DNA of 64,000 bases from Cyanophora paradoxa (Eukaryota > Glaucocystophyceae > Cyanophorales > Cyanophoraceae). The stretch lies in the NCBI GenBank assembly GCA_004431415.1, contig QPMI01000432.1:248001-312000 (forward strand), read 5' to 3'. Position numbers and translations under genes: made by a program. The first letter of the stretch is position 1. The number at the start of each line of letters is the position of its first letter. Shown one piece after another: positions 41,935-55,100 of this stretch. The notes under the pieces were generated by a model that saw nothing but the letters and a program-made list of their open reading frames with translations, had not been told where the DNA came from and did no database searches.

Positions 41935-44070
41935 ATGGGTCGCCCCACTGAGATCTTCGTGGACCCGCCGGCCCTGGAAGCGGACTTGAACTGCGCGATC
42001 TGCACCAGCGTCTTCGATGAGCCTGTGCGCCTCGGCTGTGGGCACACCTACTGCAAGCCGTGCCTTGATGAGCTCTTGAAGCAGAGCACTGCCTGCCCCA
42101 CGTTCGCTTCCTTCTCTTTTTAATCCCTCGCGTGTGCTGATCATGATCGGCGCCGCGCATGCGCAGATGCCGGCATCTGATCAGCAAAGAGGCGTTAGAG
42201 GAGAACAAGGTCGTGGAGACGAAGATTCGCCGGATGGATACCTTGTGCGCCGTGCCTCTCCCCGTCCTGCGCATGCGTATACCGCGAACCGCGATCTCAC
42301 CATGCCGTGGCTCGGGCCCGGGCTCTCAGCTGTGAGAACAAGAACGACGGCTGTGAGTGGACGGGGCCGCTCTGGAAACGCGAAAGGCATTGTCGTGGTT
42401 GCGAGTACGCGAAGCGCCAATGCCGCGGCCCGGGGTGCAAGAAGCGTGTGCACCGTGACAGGCTTCAAGTGCGTGCTCGCTTCACGTAGATTTCAAGAAT
42501 AGGATCGCATGGCCATACGCGCATGTGATTAAATGTTGGCGGCAGGCCCACGAGTCCGAGTGCAAGTTTGTGCCGCGGCCGTGCCCGCGAGGCTGCGGGG
42601 CGGAGGGATTCGCGTCTTCCTACGAAGCCCATACCGGTGCGACGACTTCATTCCCCGGGCAGTGACACCCCGGCGATAAGTGACACCCCGGGCAGCGGAT
42701 TGTGCGGATCGCCTCTCAAAGCAGAAGAAGGAGATGGAGCCGAAGCTCAAGGCTGCGGAGCAACTGCTTAAGACGCTGGAGGAGAACCGCACTGTGCGCG
42801 ACTTATAATTAGTATGCAAACATGCATGATGGGAGCGTTTAAACTTGCCTTGCAGCTATATATGGCTCGCCCCCGGCAGCGCAGCTCCTTTCAATTCATC
42901 GTGCAAGACTATCTCAAGATGAAGGAGAGGGCGGGCGAGGCGCGGCAGTCCTCCACCATCAAGCCCATCGGCAACGGACCTTGCACCTGGTACGCTGAGC
43001 ACAAGGCAGCACTCGCCTCTCCTCTTGGCTCACAAGCACTTGCAGGAACATCCGCGTGTATTCGAATGGGAAGAACGGCGATAATATGAGCAAGGAGCAC
43101 CTCGCCGTGTACCTGAAGCGGGCTGACGGGGCTGGCTTCCAGACAGCCTTCACGCTCACGCTCGTGAGCGCGGATCCGACCAAGAACGTGGTGATGGAGG
43201 CAAAGATGCGCGAGCCGGCTTTACAAGGAGAGAGCCACGGCTTTTCTCGCTTCGCTGCCCTCTCCACCGTGGCGGACCCCGCACAGGGCTTCCTGCAAGG
43301 CGGCGCCCTCGTCTTTCGCGTCCAAATCGGACCTCAGCGGCAACTCGGCCTGGCGGAGATGGAGGAGATCGATATCGCACATCTAGAGGTGAGTGGCACC
43401 GCTGCGAACCGGTCGCTCGGCGGCCGCGGGCGCTGACCGTGCTACGGTGCTGCTGCAGATGATTGTCAGCAATGCTGACGCTGAGCGGGAGGAGCTGGAA
43501 GTACAAGTCGGATTGCAGAAGGTGGGCACGGTCGGTCGCAAGAATGATGTTGAAAAGCTTTTGATTGCAGCGCAGATAGCGGCCGGCGAGCTGCAGCGGC
43601 GAGCCGAGGCGGCGGAGCGGGCCTTGGAGGCGATGGCGCGCCAGCTGCTAGAGGTGAGGGCCCGCCCAGAGGGTGTTCATGACGGGCTCTGCTCTGATAT
43701 CGATGCCTGGCCCGCAGGAGTTGGAGGCTCGCGCGGTGGCGGAGGCGCTGTTGGCGGAGCGACTGCAAGAGGTGGCCGCCTTAGCGGAGCTGGTAGCCCT
43801 GCGGGGCCAGCTGCGGGAGAAGGTCCCGCGCCTGCTCCCCGCCCCGGAGGATGCTGCTCTAGATCTGATGCGGGGCCGGGCGCGCAGGAGGCCGAGACTC
43901 GGCCCCTCGTGGAGCTCAAGCGCAAGCTGAAGATGGCTCTGGGTGAAGCCTCGGTGAGGCCGGCCCCCCCCCGGTTGGAGCGAACGCGACCTCTAGATCT
44001 TGATTTGACGCTGACCCTGATCATGACCCTGCCGCAGCCGGGCCAGGAGAACAGGAGGCCGCCCGAGTGA
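41935..44070 (+). CDS. TRAF-like RING / TRAF-zinc-finger / MATH protein
   Basis: Start MGRPTEIFVDPPALEADLN, then a C3HC4 RING: CAICTSVFDEPVRLGCGHTY, CKPCLDELL and, across an intron (donor GTTCGC), CPTCRHLISKEALEEN. Zinc fingers of TRAF type follow (CENKNDGCEWTGPLWKRERH, CRGCEYAKRQCRGPGCKKRV, ECKFVPRPCPRGCG), a coiled coil (RLSKQKKEMEPKLKAAEQLL), and a MATH/TRAF-C domain (NIRVYSNGKNGDNMSKEHLA, FTLTLVSADPTKNVV, ESHGFSRFAALSTVADPAQG). The C-terminal tail is helical (ELEARAVAEALLAERLQEVA ... LVELKRKLKMALGEAS) and ends ENRRPPE at 44070. The architecture is that of TRAF E3 ligase adaptors. Some exon borders between 42500 and 43050 and in the tail (donor GTCCCG near 43827) are inferred. Confidence 0.83.
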
Positions 44071-44690
44071 CGACTCTTGATCATGAGGAGCTTGCGATCG
44101 AGATCTAGAGGTAGATCGGGATCTCATGATCATGATCATCAGCTTCAGGCCTAGGTGGTCGGGCCCATCGACGTATTTAGTGACCAGTTTTGAGCACTAT
44201 GCATGCCATGATGATCGTTATCGTGACGCGACTCAGCGGGGGGGGGAGCCCAACTAGCTGTAGTGCTCGGTGTCTTGCAGTTGGCAAGCCTTGAATAATC
44301 ATCGGATCATGAGAGGAAGCTTAAGCCTTGAAGCCCCAGTCAAGCCCCTGGACCTGCCGCAGTGCCAGGGCAGCATCTCAGCATCTCAGAGTCAACTGGC
44401 AGCCGCTGAGCATCTCAGAGCAAGAGACCGATCGGACGCTGCGCCGGGCGCCCTGGCATTATGCACGATTACGATCCGCCGGCCGATGATCGATAGCGAT
44501 ATATATCGCTGTAACATTTACAATGTGCCATCACGAACGGGCAGCGCAGGCAGCTGAGGGGGGCATGGGCAGCCGAGGCGGGATTGGAGCGGCCGCGGGC
44601 GGCGCGGGCCCGGAGGGCGGCGCGGGCGGCGCCGAGCCGGCGGGGCGCTGCGCAGGCGACGGGATGGGGCCTTGGAGGGGTACGGGCTGC
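44071..44690. other. Spacer between convergent genes
   Basis: Rich in GATCATGATC and TCTAGATC/GATCTAGA palindromes (44080-44140) and a short G tract near 44240. Positions 44470-44520 include GATCGATAGCGATATATATCG, an A/T-containing palindromic stretch. No gene is recognised. The 3' end of the RWP-RK gene may extend into it. Confidence 0.45.
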
Positions 44691-47364
44691 CTAAGGGGTA
44701 CGGGGACGGCGGGGGGCGGGGGGCTGCCCGGGGCCAGGGGCAGCGGCGCCGGCGTTCACGTTGGGGGATAAGGAGTGGGGGGCCGCCCGGCGAACGCGGC
44801 AGAGCTGGAGGCTGCGACTGGAGGAGGCGGGGGCCGGAGGGGCGCCCCGCGGAAGTCGAGGGGGCGGAGGCGGAGGCGGGGCCCAGGGGGCCGGGGGCGG
44901 CGGGCGCCGAGCCAGGGACCACGGGGTGGGCCCCGGGGGGCGGCCCCGATCCGCCCGGCCCCGCGGCTTGCGGGAGGGGTACCGACGATGAGGAGGGCGG
45001 CTGGGCGGGGGAGGGCGCGGGTCCAGATCCGGAGGCGGAGGCGGGGGGAAGGCCGGGGGGAAGGTCTGGGGCGAGGCGGAGGGGCCGGGGGCGGGCCTGC
45101 CGCCGGCGAGGGAGGCGCCGGCGGCGGCGGCCGGAGGCGCAGCGGAGGGAGCAGAGGCCATGAGCGACGGCCTGGGCGCGGGGGGCGCCGGCGCTGCCAG
45201 GGCCGGCCCGGGGCGCGGGGGGGGCGAGGAGCGCGGCCCCTCGCCGCCGCCCTCCTCGCTCTCCTCCTCCTCGTCCTCCTCGTCCTCGTCCTCGTCGTCC
45301 TCTTCTGGAGCGCCGCGGAGCCGGCGGGGCCCGGCGGAACCGGCGGCGGAGCGGCCGGCGGCCATCTCGGCTCTGGCCTCGCCGAAGAGGTTGGCGTTGG
45401 GCACGCGGTTCAGGATCTTCTTCGCCTCAGACGTAAGCAGCTTGACTGGGGGAGAACGGTCAGAACGAGAAAGAAAAGGAAAGGGGTAGAGCTGAGAAGC
45501 GCACTGTCGATGCCGGGGTCGCGGTAGAGACGGTCCTCCAGGTCCTGCAGGTCGTCCCGCATCTGCACAGAGAAGGATCGATCAGACGGAGCCGGGGCGG
45601 GGGGTGGAGAGGGGGGGCGTGCCTGGCGGAGGACGGTCTTGTCGTACCCCTCGCAGCGCTGCTTCTCCCGGACCTTCGCCTGCCAGTGCCGCATCGCCGT
45701 GAACTGCAGGGCAGGCGCGTCAGGGGGAGAGGGAGGGTGGCGGAAGGGGGGGGGGGGGGGGGGGACAGGGTCGGACCTTGCGCTGGGGCCAGCGCTTGAT
45801 GCCCCACGCGCGGCAGTTCTTCTTAATGACGGTCACGCACGCCTTCAGCTGGGCCGCCACGGTGTTGATCGGCATGTGGAAGTACCTGAGGCCGGGTACC
45901 GGTTCGTCAGGAAAGGGAGGGGGTACGGGTTCACAAGGAAAGAGGGGGTACCGCTCGTAGTTGGATCGGGTGTGGACGGACTCGTCGACGGCGAGGGGCG
46001 GGCGGCCCATCTTCTTCCGCGGCCGCCCGTCCTTCGTCAGCGCAGGCGCCGGAGCGGGACCGGGCCCGGGCCCGGCGGCGCCGCCGCCCGACTCCGGCGC
46101 AGGGGACCCGCCGAGGCCCCCGCCGCCACCAGCGCCGCGGCCGCCGCCGCGACGGCCGCGCTCACGTTCGACCGCGCCGCGCCCGAGGGCCGCCGCCGGT
46201 AGGCCCGCCCTCCGCCGCCAGCTCGGGGCCGCGCCCTCGGGAGGGTGCAGCGCCGTGGCCCCAGCGGGGCGGGGAGCCCGGGACGCCGGAGGGGTACGGG
46301 TGCGCGACGGCGCGGCGCTCTGCGAGCCGCTCCTTCCGCGCGGCGCGGCGCGCCTTCGGGTCGCCCGCTGCAGCTGCGCCCGCCGCCGCCTCCTCGGGAT
46401 CGAGGCCCTCCGCCCCCTCTTTGGCCTTCTTGCGGGGCCGCCCGCGCGGCTTCGGCTCCTTCTCGCCACCCGCCGCCGCCGCCTTCCGCTTGCGGGAGCG
46501 CGCCGGCGCCGGCGCGGTCGCCGGCGCGGCCCAGGGCGGGCCGTACGCGGGGTCGGGCTGGGGGTCGGAGGAGGAGAGGGGGTAGGGCCCCGGCCCGGGG
46601 AGCTGCGGGGGCATGAGGAAGGGTATGAAATCCTCGGCCGTCTGCAGGTCCTCCTCGTCTTCCTCCTCGTCCTCCGAGCCTGCAGGGGTAGACCCGGAGC
46701 CTCAGACGGGAAGATCGAAGCGGATCAAATCAGCGCAGCGCAGCGCACGGCCGCAGAAGGAGTCCTCGCTGTCGGCGCCATCGTCTCCGTCCTCGTCCTC
46801 GCCCCCGTCGGCGTCGGCAGCGGCAGCGGCGGCGGCGGCGGCGGCCGCTTCGGCGGCCTCACGGGCGGCGGCGCGGCCGGCGGCCATCACCTCCTCCTCC
46901 ATCGCCGCCCGCGCGTCCCGCTCCCGCTCTCGATCCCGCTCGCCCCGCGCGAGGGCCGCGGCGAAGGGCGGCGCGGCGCCTCCGCCGTAGCCGCCGGGCA
47001 TGTCCGCCGGCGCGTGCGCGGCCGGGTCGTCGCGGGGCGACGCTGGCGCGCTGCCGCCGTGCCCGGCGCCGCGCCCGAAGGCGTGGAGGGCGAAGGCGGG
47101 GGTGGCGGGGAGGGAGGAGGCGTGCGGCAGCTCGAGGAGGGGCGAGAGGTCGTGGTGGAGGGAGAGGGGCAGGGAGCCTTCAGCGGGCGCCGGCGTCGCC
47201 GGGTCGAAGGTGGGGACGGGGCCCCGGGGCCCCCGCGGGGACGCTTCCGGGCTCGCCAGCCTGCGCTACTGGTCAGCCCCGGCGCGGGCGAGGAATCGGA
47301 AGGCGCGCGTGCGGTGAGCGCTAGCGCACGTGAACGGGTCGTGGTCAGAGGGACCCCATTCCAT
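44691..47364 (-). CDS. RWP-RK domain transcription factor with AT-hooks
   Basis: Exon 1 (47330-47364) reads MEWGPSDHDPF with donor GTGCGC; exon 2 (46749-47260) is Ala/Asp/Glu-rich; exon 3 from 46679 holds an AT-hook (KPRGRPRKKAKEG). A second basic block (KDGRPRKKMGRPPLA) precedes the RWP-RK domain: RYFHMPINTVAAQLKACVT, VIKKNCRAWGIKRWPQRK, continuing across introns as FTAMRHWQAKVREKQRCEGY and MRDDLQDLEDRLYRDPGID. The phrase after the domain, ILNRVPNANLFGEARAEM, leads into an acidic and proline-rich tail. RWP-RK proteins are nuclear DNA-binding regulators of nitrogen response or gamete development in plants and algae; which applies here is unknown. Introns start GTACCCC, GTCCGA, GCACGC and GTGCGC. 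The stop at 44691 is provisional because a GTACCCC donor occurs near 44983. Confidence 0.85.
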
Positions 47365-47412
47365 GGCCGCGGCTGCGCGCGATCGGAGAGCGTGAGGGGC
47401 GGTACTAGGGGG

Positions 47413-48274
47413 CTACCGCCCGGGCCGGCTCGAGGAGTGCGCACGAGGCTCGAGCCAGCGGGCAGGGCCCGAGGGCGGCAGCGATATGAAGAAGGAAGCC
47501 TCGAGAGGCGTTCCCCGGCTCAGCGCCTCGCCGGCGGCCGCGTCGCCGCCCGCGCGCCGCTCGACGGCTTCAGTGGTGACCTCCAGCGACCCGGCGGAGG
47601 CGTGGTCGAGCCGGAGGGCCGCCTCAGCGAGAAGGATGTGCAGATCCGAGGTGCCCGCGCGGCCTCCACCCAGCGAGAGGCGCAGCGACACACGGTACAC
47701 GCCGCGGCCCGCCGGGAGCGAGTGCGTCAGGACCTCCCGCCCGCCCTCCTGCGCGCCGACAACGTCAGTAGCGAGACGGAGACAGCGTTCACAATGAGTG
47801 CCGAGGGAGCGAAGGCCGAGGCCTGGCCTCCAGCAACAGGTCCAGATCTAGATCTAGAGGCAAGCGAGCTCGCTGCACTTCCCTCCAGACCCAGGAGCAC
47901 ACAGGACCGGAACAGAAGCGGAAAGCCAAAGATAATGCCGGAAATTGCGCACCGAGAAACAGTGTGCGCTGGGGCAGATCGCGCCGCCGTCGGGCGCGTG
48001 GACACTGGCTGCGATCCGCGCTTCTGGATGGCTGTTGGAGACGCTGCGGGCCCAAGAAACATGAAGCTCTTCGAACGACGCCGAAGTCGAGCCCGAAAGC
48101 GACTCGAGCTGCAGGCTGCCTCGCTCCTGCTGCTGCGGCGCCATGGCGGCCGCGAACTCGAACGCTGGTGCTGCTGTTGGCGCCAGCGCGAGAGCTCTCC
48201 CGTGCTTCTAAGGTGTGCCGGGAGTGCTGCTGCGCCTCCCGGATAACAGCGGCCCGGCCTTCCAGTGCTGCCAT
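47413..48274 (-). CDS. Unrecognised protein, partly resolved
   Basis: The clearest exon runs from about 47850 to 47413 and reads through LGTHCERCLRLATDVVGA, REVLTHSLPAGRGVYRVSLR and TSDLHILLAEAALRLDHASA, ending SSSRPGR. Composition and codon pattern look coding. An upstream exon near 47955-48144 (MAPQQQERGSLQLESLSGST, then SFEELHVSWARSVS, donor GTGCGC) probably belongs to it, but phase does not close with the acceptor I see, and a still earlier ATG lies at 48274 (MAALEGRAAVIREAQQHS). I do not recognise the family. It sits just upstream of, and on the same strand as, the RWP-RK gene (48 bp between this stop and that start). Confidence 0.4.
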
Positions 48275-49162
48275 GGCCGCCCGACCCTAGAATTTGCCGC
48301 ACGGTGAGGGGGCTTTTTTTCCTTAACGATTAAACCCAGTAGCCCCCGCAGCGCGACCGCCGACCGGTTCGGGCCAAGCGCGGCACGTAGGAGGGTTAAG
48401 ATGATGCGGAGAAGCGCGCTATCGCCACGAGCCCCCGAGGTTGCCGCTACAGCTCGCCATAGAATTTGAAACGCGCCGGCGGACTAGGGAGCTAGAACAG
48501 CGGCTGGCGGTGCGCGGCGCGTTGAAAACGAAGGATGGTTTCGTTGGCACCTGATTGCGTCGACCGGAAGGCCGAGCACCGGGCGCGTCAGTCTTGATCG
48601 ATCACCTCCACCGCAGGCTGCCCGACGCCTGTGCGATCCTACCCTCCGCGTAAGTCGAGGTAGACGCAGGTCGGGCTTCTGCAACGCACCCGCCTCCGTG
48701 CACGCGGCGCGGCGGCGAGCACGCTGCAGCTGCATGCGCCGCGTCCGCGCGCGGCGATCGGGCAGCTGCAGCTGCAGCTCGCGAGCTGCAGCTGCATGCC
48801 CACATCGGCGTGCCGTTCGGCTCGCGCGGCAGTACGTCTCAGCCTGGCGGAAGCCATTGCGCAGGTAACTGCCGCGAATTCTCGAACGTTAACGTATACC
48901 CGGCCAGCGCCCCTCTGATCGGCCTTGTGCACGCCAAGCCTTGAATTCGAAGCCCCCAGCGTCGCCCCTAAAGTGCGCAGGCGTTCGCCGTGATCATGAC
49001 ACTCGTGGAGGTCCTTGCAATTGAAATCTCGCTACATGTGAAAAGGAAATGCAAGCCGGGGAACATGTTACAGATGATGATATGGAACGCGGGCCCGTGG
49101 GGCGGGGCCGGCGCAGGGGAAAGCTCGAGGGGGCCCTTGGGAAGGGGCCGGGGGCCGGGGGG
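48275..49162. other. Intergenic region without a recognisable gene
   Basis: A cluster of GCAGCTGCAGCTGCA-type words and their palindromes lies at 48724-48800. A minus-strand open frame ending near 48639 is largely created by this repeat. A GATCATGA word occurs near 48990. The left end should hold the promoter of the unrecognised minus-strand gene. Confidence 0.45.
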
Positions 49163-52100
49163 CTACAGGTCGGACAGGGAGAGGTCGGCGAGGCGGGAGA
49201 GGGGTAGGCCCGCCCCCAGGCCGGACCCCGAGATGCGATCCAGGCCCAGGCCGAGGCCCAGGGGGGACGAGGCCGAGTTCCGGAAGTCGAGGGGTACGTC
49301 TTCGGCGTCGGAGGAGGAGAAGTCGAGGTCGAGGGGGGCGGGACCCGGCGGGGCGGAGCCTCCGGCGGCTCCGGCGGAGCCGGCGGCGGAGGGGCGAGCG
49401 TGGAGGCGCTCGGCGGCGACGCGGTGGTCCAGCGAGCGGAGGAGGAGCTGCTGGACGGCGGCCGAGTCGGTGCGGGCCAGCGCCGAGTCGAGCTGCGAGA
49501 GGAAGGCGTCGAGGGACTCCCAGCTCAGCAGCTCGGACTGGCGGCGCTCCAGCTCGGCGCGGGCCGCCCGGGAGGCGAAGGCTGAGGCTGAGGCGGAGGC
49601 GGAGGAGGAGGAGAGGGCGGGGAGGTCCGGGAGGCCCAGGATGGAGCGGGAGACGTCCAAAATGTCCGCCATCACGCTCTCCTCCCCGTCCAGGCCGCCC
49701 CCGCCGCTGCCGCCCCGCCCGCTGCTGCCGCCCGACGCGCGGAGCACGCCGGCGCTCGAGGCAGCGGCGGCGGCGGTGGGCGGGGGCGGCGCGCCCCCGC
49801 CGAGGAGCAGCGTCCGCGCGATGGAGCGCACGACGCCCTGCAGCTCCCGCAGCGCCGTCTGCGCCTCCCGCGCCGCCCGCGTCCCCGCCGCCGCCGCCCC
49901 CGCCGCGCCCCCGGCGCCGCCAGAGCCTCCGGCGGGGGGCGCCCCCGCCCCCGCTCCCGCCTCGCGCTCCCTCCGGAGCTTATCACACTCCTCCAGAAGC
50001 GAGAGGACCTGCCGCGGCCGTCTTGAGAGGAAAGGGTGGAGAGGCGAGGAGCTCGAGCGGGGAAGGGAGGGGACCTTGGTCTTTAAAGCTGCGACGTGGG
50101 CGTCCTTGCGCTCGACCTCCTCGCGGGCGCGCTTGTAGAGCGCCGCGTACTTCTCCTTCTCGCCCCGCGGCGCCGCCGCCTGCTCCGCCGCAAGCTGCTG
50201 CTGCAGGCCCGTCACCTGAGGAGAGGACGTCAGAAGAACGAGGAGAACACGAGGACAACGGGCGGCCGGCGGGAGCGCACCTTGGCCTGGAGGTGCCGGA
50301 CCAGCAGCTCCTTGCGCGCCCGGTCGGCCGACAGCGCCCGTATCTTCTCCTCGGAGGCCGCGTCGGGCCGCGCGGCCGCCGCGCTGCCCTCCTCCTTGGA
50401 CCGCTCGAGCTGCGTGCGCAGGTTCTGCACGAGGGACTCCTTGGCCGTCAGCTCTGCCACGAGCCGCGCGACGCGCTCCTCCATGCGGCCGCCCTTGCGG
50501 GCGCCCTCCTCGGCCCGCGACGACTCCTTCTCGACCTCCTGCTTGAAGGCCTGCACGAGCTTCGCCTTGCGCGCCGCGTCCTCCCGCGCCCGCCGCAGCG
50601 CCTCCTGCGCTTCCGCCAGCTCCGACTGGAGCGCCTCCCAGTCCCGCGGGGAGTGCCACGCGGCCCGCACGCGCGCGATCTCCTCCTGCAGCCGCTTCCG
50701 CTCCTCCTTGAGGGACCGGAGCTCCTCCTTGGCGCCCCGCTCGACGCGCGCCGCCCGCTCCTCGGCCGCCTCGGCCTTCGCCAGCGCCGCCCGCAGCTGC
50801 GCCGCCAGCTTCGCCGCTTTCTTCTCGGCGGCCTGCGCCTCCCCCGCCGCCTTCTCCGCCCTGCGTGGCCGGGTGAGCGGGCGGGCGAGGGCGCCGGGGA
50901 CCCCGCGCTTCGCCCCCGCTTCGCTCGCACCGCGCGTTGGCGTCCCGCAGGGCCGCCTCGAGGGGCCGCTTGGAGCCCTCGGCGGCGGCGGCGGCGGCCT
51001 CGGCCGCCTCCGCCTCGGCCCGCGCCGCCCGCTCCCGCAGCGCCGCGACCTCCGCCTCCAGCCCCTTCACGCGCGCCTCCTGCACCGGCCTCAGCCGCCC
51101 GCGGCGCGCGACATCGCTAGGTGAGGATTGACTGTGGCTAGAAGATCGATGAAATCGATGGCGCGCGGGGTTTCTATGGGAGGATTCTTTCTGAAGCCTC
51201 TTAAGACTCTAATCTCTCTCTGTTAGCGCGGGGCGCACGTTGGACTTGGTGCCGGCGGCGCGCTTCTCGAGCTCCTCGCAGCGCGCCCGCTGCTCGTCCA
51301 CGGCCGCCCTCGCCCGCTGCAAAAGCGCCCGCCCCGCTCAGATCAGGTCGGGCTCAGATCTGCTCGGGTAGCTCGGGTCGGACCTGGATCTCGCGCTGGA
51401 GCTCGGCGCGCTCCTCGCGGAACGAGCGCGCCTCGGCCTTCTTCTGCGCGGCCGGCGTCAGATGGACGTAGCGGAGCATCTGGGCCGGGCGAGGCGAAGG
51501 GCCGGGGCGCGGGGAAGCGATGAAAATCCCTAAGCGAGGAGCGGCGCGCGGGGAGGCGCGCTCGGGGGCGGGGCGGGGCAGATAGGGGCGGGAAGCGAAG
51601 AGGCGCGGGGAAGCGGCTCGAGTTCCTAAGCGGAGCGGGGCGGGCGGGGAAGGGGCGCTCGCTCGCCTCGGCGCGGATGCGGGCGAGGGCGTCGTGGAGG
51701 CCGGCGAGCGCCGCCGACGTCGAGCTCGCCGCCTCCCCGATCTCCCCCTTGTACCGCGCCAGCTCCGCAAGGTCCCCCCGCGCCGCCACCAGCGCCTCCT
51801 CCGCCGCCCGCCGGCCCCGCTCGGCCTCCCGCGCCCCGGACTCCGCCTCGATCGCCGCCCGCGAGGCCTCGTCCCGCTCGGCCGTCGCTCGGGCGGCCTC
51901 GGCGCGGGCCGCGCGCTCGGCCGCCTCCGCCTCCTCCACGCGCTCCCGCAGGGCCCGCAGCTCCCTCCTGTCCTCCTCGCTCACGGCGCCCCGTCCGGAG
52001 AGGACCCGCTGCAGCTCCTCGATGCGCCCCAGCAGCGCCCGCTTGTTCTCCTTCAGCTCCCTCGCCACCTCCTCGGCCCGCGACGCAGCCGCCCGCGCCT

Positions 52101-55100
52101 CCTCCGCCTCCGCCGCCGCCTGCTCGGCCGCCGTTCGCCAGCGCGCCACGTCGGCGACGGCCGCCCGCGCCCGCTCCTGCGCCTCGCCCAGCGCCCGCTC
52201 CACCTCCGCCGCCCGCGCCCCCGCCGCCTCCCGCTCGTGCTGCCGTCCCGTAAGCAGGTGCGTGCGAACGCGGCGGGGGTTCGAGGAGAGAGAACGCACG
52301 TCGGCGGCGTCGGCGCGGGAGGCGGCGGCGGCGGCCTTCTCCTCGGCCTTGCGCGCCCGCCGCTCCGCCTCGCCCAGGCGCGCCTGCATCACCGAGGCCT
52401 CCACGCGCGCCCCGCCCTCTGCGAAGAAGCCTTAGAAGAAGGAGAAGGAAGCCACAACAGAGATCTCGGACCGGCGTCGGCGGCGAGCTTGCCGGCGACG
52501 GAGGATCGGAACTTGCGGTAGTTCTCCTCCCGCTCCGCCTCGAGGGCCCGCAGCTTGCCCTCCAGCACCTTCTTCTCCGCGTGGAGGCCCCGCACCTTCG
52601 CCAGCAGCCGCTCCTCCAGAAGCGCCCGGTTCTCCCCCGCCGGCCCCGCCGGCCCTCCCTTCGGCCCGCTGCTGCTGCTGCTGGGCCGCGGGATCCGCGA
52701 AGGGCCCGCCTGGGCCCGCCCGGCGCCGCCGGCGGCGCCGCGGGGTGCGGGGCGGCCGTCGGCGGACTTGCCGCGGTGCCGGGGCGTGGGCCCCTCCCCG
52801 CCCTCGCTGTCGCTCCCGCCCTCGCCCGAGGAGGACGAGTCGCTGGGTACGCCCATCTCCGGCGCGCTGGCGTACGGGTCCGGCGCCTCCTCCCCCTCCC
52901 GCCCGACCCGAGCGGCCCCGGGCCGCGCGCCGCCTCCTGGACCGGGACCCGGCCGAGGAGGAGGAAGCAGCGGCGCCGGCGGCCGCGGCCGCGGCGCGCT
53001 GCTCGGCGCGGGAGAGCGCCGACTCGAGCTCCGCGACGCGCGCCCGGAGCCCCTCGATCTCCGCCTCCGCCTCCGCCGCCCGGCGTCCCCGCCCGCGCCC
53101 GCCCCCAACGCCGCTGTCGCCTCGGGCGCCGCCCCGCGCGGCTCCTCCCCCGCCCCGTCGTCCTGCACAGAGTCAGAGGAGAAGGAGAAGAAGGGAAGAA
53201 GCGAGCGGACGGGGAGGGGCCGGGAGAGGAGCTCGCGGAGCTGCGGGGAGGGCGCCCCCCGCTCCAGCGAGGCCGCCGCGTGCCGCCGCAGCGCCTCGTA
53301 TGCCGCCTGCACCGCCCCCGCCCGCGCCCGCGCCTCTGCGGGGGGAAGAAGGCTCAGCGGGGGATACAAGAGGAAGGGCGGGGGTACGCCGAACCGCGGA
53401 GGCGGGCGTCGCGGGAGGCGATCTGGGCGCGCAAGTCGCCCTCCGCCCGCGCCGTCGCCCGCAGCTGCCGCCCCGCCCCGTCAGGCGAGGGCCGAGGGCG
53501 CGGGGCGAGAGGTGCGGCGGGCCTTGCGCTGGAGCTCGGCCTGCGCGAGCTTGGCCTGGGCGAGCTGGTGCGCGAGGCCCGCGGCGCCGGCGCGCGCCTC
53601 CGGCCTCCGCTGCCCGTGCGGGGGGTCCTCCCTCGCCAGCCCGCTCATCGCCTTCTCGAGCCCCTCGTTCGCGGATTGCAGCGCCTCCAGCCGGTTCTCC
53701 ATCGCCTCGGCTTTGGCCTCCGCGTCCGCCGCCCGCGCCTCCGCCTGCTCCAGCCGAGCCTGCCAGGGCTCCCGCGCGCCCGGCCGCATCCGCTCCACAT
53801 CCGCCCGCAGCTCCCGCGCCTCGGCCGCCCAGCGCGCCGCCTCCGCCTCGGCCCGCTTCTGGCCCTCGAGCGCCCTCCCCGCCATCTCGTTCTCCCGCTC
53901 CGCCGCCCCCCGCTGCAGCTGCGCGGCCGTGGCGCGCTCAGGCGCCGCGCCGCAGTCGAGAAAGGCGCGCGCGCGCGCGCACCTTCTCCAGCGCGGCGCG
54001 GTGGCGGGCGTCGAGGTCCTCGTGGAGGGCCTGCACCTCGCGCCCGTGCCGCGCCGCCTCGGCCCGCTGCCGCTCCTCGGCGGCCATGAGCAGCTGGCGG
54101 GCGTGCTGCAGCTGCGCCGCCAGCGTCTCGCCCCGCTGCCGCTCCTGTATCACCTCTGCGCGCGCCGCCGACGCCTCCCCGATCTTCTCCCGCAGCTCCG
54201 CCAGCAGCCGAACGGCCGAGAGCGGCGCGCCCACGCCGCCGCCGCCCCGCCGCCGCCGCCGCCGGCCCGCTCCTCCGCGGCGACGGCCTCGGTCGCCGCC
54301 GCCGTGCCGGGCGCCGGCGCGTGCTGCGCGCCTCCGCCGTGCTGGTGCTGCTGGGTCTGGAGGGCGCGGAGCCGCGCCTCGAGGGACTGAATGATCTCCT
54401 TGAGGTTGATGTTGTGGACGCGGAGCACGTCCTGCTTGCGCTGCGCCGCCTCCAGCTCCTGCACCGCCTCCGCGTGGAGCGCCTTCTGGGCCGTCAGCTG
54501 CCGCGTCAGCGCCGCCACCGCCTCCCGCTCCTCGGGCTGAGGTTCAGACATCAGCTTCGAAGATGAAGAAGAAGAAGACACGGCAGAGCTGGGCGGGGCG
54601 GGGCGGGGCGGGCGGGCGGACCTCGCGGAGGGCCATGAGGACCTCGCCCTCGATCTCGGCCGCCAGGCTCCGCACCGCCCGCTCCCAGGCCTGTCCGAAG
54701 ATACTTAGGCGAGTTCGAGCGAGCTAGCGAGGAGAGGCGGGCGCACGTGGTTGCGGTCGGCGGCGGCGGAGACGCGGGCCTCGGCCATCTCGACGGCGAG
54801 CTGGGAGTCGCGGAGGGCGGCGGCGCGCTGGAGCCCCGCCGCCTGCTCCGCCAGGTCCCGGTTGTCCATCGCCAGCCGCACGTTCGTCGCCTCCAGCGCG
54901 CACACCTGGCCCGGGTTGAGGGGGCGGGGAGGGCAAGCAAGGGCGAGGAAGCGAGCGGGGCGGGCGGGCCTGCTCCTGGGCGGCGGCGAGGTGCTTGGCG
55001 AGTCCGGCGAGGCGCCCCTCCAGGTGCTGCACGTGCTCGAACTCCGCCTTGTCCTGCCCGGGCGTCAGCCGCCGCGCACAGGCACAAGGAGAGAAGGCTT

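Noticed and set aside
48484-48932. Cysteine/alanine-rich minus-strand open frames
   Set aside because: Created by the GCAGCTGCAGCTGCA repeat cluster; no splice partners or family match.
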